Origin: Gallionella sp.
Lineage (GTDB): Bacteria > Pseudomonadota > Gammaproteobacteria > Burkholderiales > Gallionellaceae
Assembly: GCA_030645955.1 (NCBI GenBank)
Contig: JAUSMR010000148.1
Span: forward strand, 13,577-77,576
Length of the DNA stretch: 64,000 bases
Direction of reading: 5' to 3'
In this document: positions 58,280 to 64,000 of the stretch, in pieces
Layout: each line of letters starts with the position of its first letter
How positions within the stretch are numbered: the stretch's first letter is position 1
Notes under the pieces: model-generated
Told to the model about the DNA's origin: nothing
Database searches by the model: none
What the model saw: only the letters and a program-made list of their open reading frames with translations
Position numbers and translations under genes: made by a program

Positions 58280-59712
58280 CCTACGCTCCCTTCAAGTTTC
58301 AGGCCGAGCAACTTGGTTGCCTCGACCGCAAATTCCATCGGCAAATGCACGAACACGTCCTTGCAAAAGCCGTTGATGATCATAGAAATCGCCTCTTCCG
58401 AACCGATGCCGCGCTGCGCGAAAAAAAACATCTGGTCTTCGCCGATCTTGGACGTGGAGGCCTCGTGCTCGACCTGTGCCGTGACGTTCTGCACGTCTAT
58501 CGTCGGAAACGTGTTCGCCGCGCAACGATCACCGATCAGCATCGAATCGCACTGCGAATAATTCCTGGCACCTGTCGCGCGGCTGCCGATCTTGACCAGA
58601 CCGCGATAGCTGTTGTTCGAACGCCCGGCGGAAATGCCTTTCGAGATGATCCTGCTGCGGGTGTTCTTGCCGATATGTATCATTTTCGATCCGGTGTCGG
58701 CCTGTTGCAGATGGTTGGTCAGCGCCACCGAATAAAATTCGCCGATCGAGTTGTCGCCCAGCAGCACGCAGCTCGGATACTTCCACGTGATCGCGGAGCC
58801 GGTCTCGACCTGAGTCCAGGAAATCTTCGAATTGACCCCCTTGCACAAGCCGCGCTTGGTGACAAAATTGAAAATCCCGCCCTTGCCGTTCTCGTCCCCG
58901 GCATACCAGTTCTGCACGGTCGAATACTTGATATCGGCATTGTCCAGCGCGACCAGTTCGACCACAGCCGCATGCAGCTGGTTGGTATCGAACTGCGGGG
59001 CCGTGCAGCCTTCCAGATAACACACCGAGCTGCCTTCCTCGGCAATGATCAGCGTGCGCTCGAATTGTCCCGAGCCTTCGGTATTGATCCGGAAATAGGT
59101 GGACAAATCCATCGGGCACTTCGTCCCTTTAGGGATGTAGCAGAACGACCCGTCCGTGAACACCGCAGAATTAAGCGCGGCGTAAAAATTGTCGCCACTC
59201 GGCACCACGCTGCCCAGATATTGCTTCACCAGTTCCGGGTGCTCGTGCACCGCTTCGGAAAAGGAGCAGAAAATAATTCCAATCTCGGCCAGCTTCGCCT
59301 TGTAAGTCGTGGTCACCGATACGCTGTCGAAAATCACGTCGACTGCCACACCGGTCATCATTTTCTGTTCATGCAGAGGCACACCGAGTTTTTCAAAAGT
59401 GCGCCTTAATTCCGGGTCGACTTCATCCATGCTGGCGAGCTGCTTCTTCGGTTTGGGCTGCGCAAAATAAATGATGTCCTGAAAATCGATCCTGGGATAA
59501 CTCACATTCGCCCAAGCCGGCTCCTCCATCGTCAGCCAGTGCCGGTAAGCGGCCAGGCGGAATTCAAGCAGCCACTCCGGCTCATTCTTCTTGTTTGAAA
59601 TCAGGCGTATCACATCCTCGTTCAAACCTTTCGGAACGGCTTCGGTTTCGATGTCGGTCACAAAACCATGCTTGTATGGCTGGTTAACCAGATTTTGTAT
59701 TGCAGAGCTCAT
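58276..59712 (-). CDS. sufB: Fe-S cluster assembly protein SufB
   Basis: 478 residues, main scaffold of the SUF system. Seen: [23 protein letters not shown] segment ([19 protein letters not shown]), [20 protein letters not shown], and C-terminal [21 protein letters not shown], all conserved in Suf[11 protein letters not shown] carries a conserved Cys. ATG 59712. Upstream, a twin-hairpin repeat separates it from the A-type carrier gene. Confidence 0.97.
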   Translation of the reverse strand: MSSAIQNLVNQPYKHGFVTDIETEAVPKGLNEDVIRLISNKKNEPEWLLEFRLAAYRHWLTMEEPAWANVSYPRIDFQDIIYFAQPKPKKQLASMDEVDPELRRTFEKLGVPLHEQKMMTGVAVDVIFDSVSVTTTYKAKLAEIGIIFCSFSEAVHEHPELVKQYLGSVVPSGDNFYAALNSAVFTDGSFCYIPKGTKCPMDLSTYFRINTEGSGQFERTLIIAEEGSSVCYLEGCTAPQFDTNQLHAAVVELVALDNADIKYSTVQNWYAGDENGKGGIFNFVTKRGLCKGVNSKISWTQVETGSAITWKYPSCVLLGDNSIGEFYSVALTNHLQQADTGSKMIHIGKNTRSRIISKGISAGRSNNSYRGLVKIGSRATGARNYSQCDSMLIGDRCAANTFPTIDVQNVTAQVEHEASTSKIGEDQMFFFAQRGIGSEEAISMIINGFCKDVFVHLPMEFAVEATKLLGLKLEGSVG

Positions 59713-59778
59713 TTATTGCCTCGTTCTCGAACTGCCCGTTTTTTTCTTTAAATCCAAATCACCCATAACGTCTGACAT

Positions 59779-59878
59779 CCCCTCCCCCCTGGCAGGGGGA
59801 GGGTTAGGGAGGGGGTTGAAACTCGGCTTTTCCACTGATCTACCCCCATCCTAACCTTCCCCCTGCAAGGGGGAAGGA
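59779..59878. repeat. CCCTCCCCCCTGGCAGGGGGAGGG twin-hairpin repeat in the suf operon
   Basis: Two G/C hairpins (CCCTCCCCCCTGGCAGGGGG and CCTTCCCCCTGCAAGGGGGA) plus pairing flanks (GGTTAGGGAGGGGG with CCCCCATCCTAACC) lie in the 199-base gap between sufB and the A-type carrier gene. Same family as 40609-40712. A structured insertion inside an operon could separate expression of the two parts. Confidence 0.8.
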
Positions 59879-59911
59879 ACTGATTAATTCAATGGACAAT
59901 CCACATTAAAC

Positions 59912-60235
59912 TCAGACGGCAAAACTCTCGCCGCAGCCGCACTCGTTCTTGACATTGGGGTTGTTGAACTTGAACACATGTGCAAATCCCTCCTTTACAT
60001 AATCGAGCTGCGTCCCCTCAAGAAATTGCAGGTTCTGCTCATCAACCAGCACCTTCGCGCCAAAACTTTCGAAAACCCTGTCGGTCTCCAGTACAGTCTG
60101 CGCAATGTCGAAGGTATAGGCAAAGCCGCTGCATCCAGACTTCTTAACACCAAGACGGAGCCCGATTCCGTTGCCGCTCTTCTCGACCTGCTTCTGAATG
60201 TGCTTTGCTGCCGGTTCTGTCATCGTAATTGCCAT
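59912..60235 (-). CDS. A-type Fe-S carrier (SufA/IscA/ErpA family)
   Basis: 107 residues. The three conserved Cys are Cys35 (SGCSGFAY), Cys99 and Cys101 (ECGCGES), which bind or deliver the cluster. GGGAGA precedes ATG 60235. Placement between the Rrf2 regulator and sufB suggests SufA or IscA function; which one cannot be decided by eye. Confidence 0.94.
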   Translation of the reverse strand: MAITMTEPAAKHIQKQVEKSGNGIGLRLGVKKSGCSGFAYTFDIAQTVLETDRVFESFGAKVLVDEQNLQFLEGTQLDYVKEGFAHVFKFNNPNVKNECGCGESFAV

Positions 60236-60251
60236 GTCTATCTCCCATAAC

Positions 60252-60698
60252 TCATGCGGACACACCCCGTGAATGAATCGCGCGCATATTCACGATCTGG
60301 GGTTTTGGTGCGATCAACTCGGCAAGACTTACCTTTGCCAGCGCATCCTGGATAATGTGGTTGATCCCCTGCCAGTTACCTCTGGTCGAGCAGAACGATT
60401 CCCGCTCGCAACTCGTGGTACCGCTGCATTCGGTGATTGAAATCGGGCCGTCCATCGCGTTGATGATTTCAGCAATCGAAATCTCCACAGGATGGCGGGC
60501 AAGCACGTAACCGCCCTTGGCGCCAAGCACAGAAGCCACCAGATTCTCACGGGCAAGCATCTTGAGTATCTTGCTTACCGTGGACGCAGCCATACCCAAG
60601 CCGGTCGCCACTTCGCTTGCGCTGTGCACAGCCTTATCGCGAGCCATATAGGCCATGACCTGACATCCATAATCTGCGAACTTGCTTAAACGTAACAT
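60252..60698 (-). CDS. Rrf2 family SUF-system regulator (IscR-like)
   Basis: 148-residue Fe-S-sensing transcription factor heading the suf operon. Winged HTH LRLSKFADYGCQVMAYMAR ... SASEVATGLGMAASTVSKIL, then the cluster ligands Cys91, Cys97 and Cys103 (CSGTTSCERESFC), the C-x5-C-x5-C spacing of Rrf2 proteins. ATG 60698 sits six to seven bases after GGGAGG and was chosen over GTG 60704. A palindrome overlapping its promoter (60712-60736) fits autorepression by the cluster-bound form. Confidence 0.92.
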   Translation of the reverse strand: MLRLSKFADYGCQVMAYMARDKAVHSASEVATGLGMAASTVSKILKMLARENLVASVLGAKGGYVLARHPVEISIAEIINAMDGPISITECSGTTSCERESFCSTRGNWQGINHIIQDALAKVSLAELIAPKPQIVNMRAIHSRGVSA

Positions 60699-60711
60699 AC
60701 CCACCTCCCGG

Positions 60712-60750
60712 AACTGGGACTATTTTAGTCCTAGTTAGTTCGCAACGCAA
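60712..60750 (-). promoter_or_regulatory. suf operon promoter with overlapping Rrf2/IscR-type operator
   Basis: On the minus strand TTGCGT (60745-60750), 17 bases, then TAAAAT (60722-60727). The -10 lies at the centre of GGACTAAAATAGTCC, a perfect 6-3-6 palindrome. The wider 25-base repeat 60712-60736 pairs at 10 of 11 positions per arm. It resembles the IscR type 1 core (GACTAAAATAGTC-like). Confidence 0.8.
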
Positions 60751-60786
60751 CTAATCCGGTATTTTCAATCCGGTATTATTCATCCG
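60751..60786. repeat. Three tandem ATCCGGTATT-type units
   Basis: AATCCGGTATTTTC, AATCCGGTATTATTC and ATCCGGCAT follow one another directly upstream of the suf promoter. The remaining ~220 bases to ppdK show no gene; the tandem units may be an additional protein-binding array or slipped repeats. Confidence 0.5.
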
Positions 60787-61007
60787 GCATCTTTCAGGTT
60801 TGGAGTTTGTAAATGGAGCTTGAAGCGGGACTGATAGGTCGCGTAGAATGGGCCGGATATGGCGACTACGGATAAATTGATCGCAATACAATAAGATTTT
60901 TCGGGCAGCGAGTTGGAGAGCGTTCCCTGCGCTAGTATTTCCATACCAGGAAATAGTTCGGGTGACGTTCTTTGTTTTTTTAAGCAAACCATGTGGAAAG
61001 TGACGCT

Positions 61008-63803
61008 ATGACTGACAGCAAACAATACGTGTACGAATTTGAAAAGGGTGATGGAAAGAACAAGATGTTGCTGGGGGGCAAGGGCGCGAATCTGTGCGAA
61101 ATGACCCAGATTGGCTTGAATGTGCCACCCGGTTTTACCATCACCACCGATGCGTGCAATGCCTATCTGGAAAAAAACAAATTACCGGATGGCTTGATGG
61201 CGGAAGTCAAGACTTACATGCTGGCGCTGGAAAAGAAAACCGGCAAAGGTTTCGGCAGCGGCACGAACCCCCTGCTCGTCTCGGTGCGTTCCGGCTCGTC
61301 CATGTCCATGCCGGGCATGATGGACACTATCCTCAACCTCGGCCTCAACGAGGCTTCGCTCAAGGGCCTGATCAAGCAAACCGGCAACGAACGCTTTGCC
61401 TATGACACTTATCGCCGTTTCATCCAGCTGTTCGGCAAGATCGCGCTCAACATCAGCGACGAACATTTCGACGAGCGCATGGCTGCGATCAAGCGCAAAT
61501 ATGGCGCGCCTCTCGATCTGGATTTGAATGTCGATCACCTCAAGGAGCTGGCAGGCGAATTTCTGGCTATCGTTCAACGCCACACCGGCAAGCCATTCCC
61601 GCAAGATCCTTACGAGCAGCTGGAAATTTCGATTGGCGCGGTGTTTGGCTCATGGATGGGCAAGCGTGCGGTGGACTATCGCAGGCAGTTCAGGATCACC
61701 AAGGATCAAGCCAGCGGCACAGCGGTGAATATCTGCACCATGGTATTCGGCAATATGGGCAATGACTCCGGCACCGGCGTGGGCTTTACGCGCAACCCTG
61801 GCACCGGCGAGAACATCATTTATGGCGAATATCTGGTCAATGCGCAGGGCGAGGATGTGGTGGCCGGGATTCGCACACCGAAGGCAATCGCCGAAATGGA
61901 ACAGGAAATGCCGGAGATTTACCGCCAGTTGAAGACACTGCATAACCGGCTGGAGTCTCATTACCATGAGGTGCAGGATTTCGAGTTCACCATCGAAAAG
62001 GGCGTCCTTTATTGCCTGCAAACGCGTAACGGCAAAATGAACGCGCGCGGGATGGTGCGGACTTCGGTGGAAATGTTCCAAGAGGGGCTGATTTCCAAGG
62101 AACGCGCACTGCTGCGTATCGAACCGGCAATACTGGAACAGTTACTGGTTCCGCAGCTGGCGCCGAACTTTCATGGCAAGTCGCTGGCACAGGGGCTGCC
62201 AGCCTCGCCCGGAGCGGCATCCGGCAAGATCGTATTTGATGCCGATACCGCCGAAGCGCGCGGCCGCGCCGGCGAGAAAATTATCCTGGTGCGCGAGGAA
62301 ACCAAGCCGGAGGATATCCACGGCTTTTTCCAGGCTCAGGGTATTTTGACCAGTCGTGGCGGCAAGACATCTCATGCCGCCGTGGTGGCGCGCGGCATGG
62401 GCAAACCCTGTGTTTCAGGATGCGAACAAATTGTCATCAATGATGTGCTGCGCAGTGCCCAGATTGGCGAAACCACGTTGCATGAAGGGGACGTCATCAC
62501 CATAGACGGCGGCACCGGCCATGTCTATGCCGGTGAAGTACCGACTGTGGAGGCCGAGTTTTCCGAAGAAATGGACACTCTATTGGAGTGGGCGGATGAG
62601 GTATCCAGGCTCAAGGTGATGGCGAATGCCGACACGCCCCTTGATGCCCAGCGCGCGCGCGAATTCGGCGCGATGGGTATCGGCCTGTGCCGCACCGAGC
62701 GCATGTTCAACAGCACCGACAGATTGCCTATCGTGCAGGAAATGATTCTGGCCGAAACGCAGGAAGCCCGCCAGTCCGCACTGGATCGCCTGTTGCCGAT
62801 CCAGCGAGCCGACTTCAAGGGCATCTTCAAGGCGATGAAGGGGCTGCCCGTCACCGTGCGCCTGCTGGATCCGCCGATGCACGAGTTCCTGCCTACAGCC
62901 GCACAACTCGAATTGGAAATCGCTCACCTGCATCAACTGCGTGACACCATCAACGGGTTGGAAGACTTGCCGGAAACTCTCAAGATGCTCAACCCCAAGC
63001 TCTACCAGCAGTATGCCGATGGCCTGATAAAACTGATGGGCGGACTGAGCGACTTCAAGGAATCGCACATGGAGGAAGATGTGATCGGCAAGAAGGAGGT
63101 GATCCTGAAAAAGGTCAGGGCACTGGCTGAAGTCAACCCGATGCTGGGCCATCGCGGCGTGCGGCTGGGCATCACTTATCCGGAAATCTACTCAATGCAG
63201 ATACGGGCGATTCTTGAAGCGGCCGCGCTCTGCGCCAGGGACGGGGTAGAAATTTATCCCGAGATCATGGTGCCGCAGGTTGCCACCGTGGAAGAACTCA
63301 AGCGCATTCACAGTTACGTTCAGCGCATCCACAAGGAAGTGAACGCGACCCACGGCATTAACGTTAAATTCAAGTTCGGCTCCATGCTGGAAGTGGTGCG
63401 TGCCTGCGTGCGCGCCGGGCGCATGGCGGAAACCGCCGAATTTTTCTCTTTCGGCACCAACGACCTGACCCAGGCCACGTTCTCCTTCAGCCGCGAAGAT
63501 GCGGAAAATAAATTCCTTCCCGCTTACACCGAGACCGGCATTCTGGAAGACAACCCATTCGAGGTGTTGGACATCAAAGGCGTGGGACAATTGATGAAGA
63601 TGGCAGTGGAAAGGGGCCGCGGAACCAACCCGGATTTAAAAATCGGTATCTGCGGAGAACATGGCGGGCATCCAGGCTCCATCCATTTTTGCCATCACAT
63701 CGGACTCAATTACGTTTCCTGCTCCGGCCCGCGCGTTCCCATCGCGCGCCTGGCGGCGGCGCAAGCCAAGTTGCTGGAAGATCAATATCGGGAACCGAGT
63801 TAA
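61008..63803 (+). CDS. ppdK: Pyruvate, phosphate dikinase
   Basis: Reversible conversion of pyruvate, ATP and phosphate to phosphoenolpyruvate, AMP and pyrophosphate; gives PEP for gluconeogenesis and so for glycogen in an autotroph. 931 residues, with an N-terminal ATP-grasp domain (LLGGKGANLCEMTQIGLNVP), the swivelling domain with phospho-His456 in GGKTSHAAVVARGMG (Thr454 is the usual regulatory site), and a C-terminal TIM barrel with SFGTNDLTQATFSFSREDAE and CGEHGGHPGSIHFCH. ATG 61008 with GGAAAG upstream was preferred to GTG 60993. No PPDK regulatory kinase gene is in the window. Confidence 0.97.
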   Translation: MTDSKQYVYEFEKGDGKNKMLLGGKGANLCEMTQIGLNVPPGFTITTDACNAYLEKNKLPDGLMAEVKTYMLALEKKTGKGFGSGTNPLLVSVRSGSSMSMPGMMDTILNLGLNEASLKGLIKQTGNERFAYDTYRRFIQLFGKIALNISDEHFDERMAAIKRKYGAPLDLDLNVDHLKELAGEFLAIVQRHTGKPFPQDPYEQLEISIGAVFGSWMGKRAVDYRRQFRITKDQASGTAVNICTMVFGNMGNDSGTGVGFTRNPGTGENIIYGEYLVNAQGEDVVAGIRTPKAIAEMEQEMPEIYRQLKTLHNRLESHYHEVQDFEFTIEKGVLYCLQTRNGKMNARGMVRTSVEMFQEGLISKERALLRIEPAILEQLLVPQLAPNFHGKSLAQGLPASPGAASGKIVFDADTAEARGRAGEKIILVREETKPEDIHGFFQAQGILTSRGGKTSHAAVVARGMGKPCVSGCEQIVINDVLRSAQIGETTLHEGDVITIDGGTGHVYAGEVPTVEAEFSEEMDTLLEWADEVSRLKVMANADTPLDAQRAREFGAMGIGLCRTERMFNSTDRLPIVQEMILAETQEARQSALDRLLPIQRADFKGIFKAMKGLPVTVRLLDPPMHEFLPTAAQLELEIAHLHQLRDTINGLEDLPETLKMLNPKLYQQYADGLIKLMGGLSDFKESHMEEDVIGKKEVILKKVRALAEVNPMLGHRGVRLGITYPEIYSMQIRAILEAAALCARDGVEIYPEIMVPQVATVEELKRIHSYVQRIHKEVNATHGINVKFKFGSMLEVVRACVRAGRMAETAEFFSFGTNDLTQATFSFSREDAENKFLPAYTETGILEDNPFEVLDIKGVGQLMKMAVERGRGTNPDLKIGICGEHGGHPGSIHFCHHIGLNYVSCSGPRVPIARLAAAQAKLLEDQYREPS

Positions 63804-63869
63804 CCGCCCTGCTGGCTGATTTTGCCAAGGCTCGATAAGGTCGGGCCTTTTGGCAATCTGGTGAATTAA

Positions 63870-64000
63870 GGAACCGCTGATTTATTCACCCAAGCTGTCG
63901 TTGCGAGCGAAGCGTGGCAATCCAGTGTTTTGATATAAAACGAACTTCTGGATTGCCACGTCGCTATGCTCCTCGCAATGACGATTTAATCTGCGCTTCC
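63870..64000. mobile_element. 131-bp MITE-like element, copy 3 (inverted; ends at the window edge)
   Basis: Opposite orientation to copy 2 and the same length. It begins GGAACCGCTGATT and ends AATCTGCGCTTCC at base 64000. Internal arms match copy 2 throughout. TTAA directly precedes it (63866-63869); the bases just past the window should repeat this if it transposed with a 4-bp duplication. Confidence 0.8.

Noticed and set aside
60751..60987. Minus-strand frame between suf and ppdK
   Set aside because: Covers tandem repeat and promoter sequence and has no ribosome binding site or recognisable protein features.
63808..63860. Inverted TTGCCAAGGC...GCCTTTTGGCAA after ppdK as a terminator
   Set aside because: The stem is imperfect with a wide loop and no T-run follows; may be a weak structure but I would not call it intrinsic termination.

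Overview
The window looks like chromosomal DNA of a chemolithotrophic betaproteobacterium, probably close to the Gallionellaceae (Sideroxydans/Gallionella type). This is inferred from gene style and order (surE-pcm-nlpD, uvrC-pgsA-tRNA, an ATGA-coupled suf operon), a Cyc2-like fused cytochrome-porin, and many short palindromic dispersed repeats. No rRNA gene, CRISPR array, transposase or integrase was seen.

Layout. 1-9.9 kb: sugar and glycogen metabolism (truncated glycogen phosphorylase, gnd, zwf, glk, pgl, a second alpha-glucan phosphorylase, glgA). 9.9-16.5 kb: a CAP-domain secreted protein, then a TetR-RND efflux operon followed by an orphan MlaF-like ATPase. 16.6-25.8 kb: pgi, glgB, glgC and two GH57 glucan enzymes. 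Together these form a glycogen store with routes to glucose-1-phosphate and into the oxidative pentose phosphate pathway. 26.0-27.6 kb: the Cyc2-like protein with its own promoter and terminator. 27.9-32.8 kb: tRNA-His, tRNA-Arg and tRNA-Pro, pgsA, uvrC, a uracil-DNA glycosylase and rlmJ.

32.9-38.5 kb is an accessory island. It holds an HTH protein, a large nuclease-helicase with five helicase-associated repeats, a cytosolic trypsin-like protease, a truncated ABC permease, and a DUF4160/DUF2442 pair with a perfect palindrome upstream. Inverted copies of one dispersed repeat lie at both ends. The helicase-protease pair is the best candidate here for an undescribed conflict (antiphage) system.

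38.5-45.9 kb: rep, a radical SAM protein, nlpD, pcm, surE, an MHS-type transporter and tRNA-Pro. 46.2-53.2 kb: a heavy-metal RND efflux operon (His-rich CzcI-like protein, CzcC, CzcB, CusA/CzcA, lipoprotein). 53.2-60.75 kb: a complete SUF iron-sulfur operon (Rrf2 regulator, A-type carrier, sufBCDSU, Nfu-like protein, Rieske ferredoxin) with a clear Rrf2-type operator over its promoter. 61-63.8 kb: pyruvate phosphate dikinase.

Dispersed repeats are a strong theme. A 131-bp MITE-like element occurs three times and ends exactly at the right edge of the window. Repeat sequence has also entered pgi and uvrC in frame, and the end of the Rieske ferredoxin gene has been duplicated.
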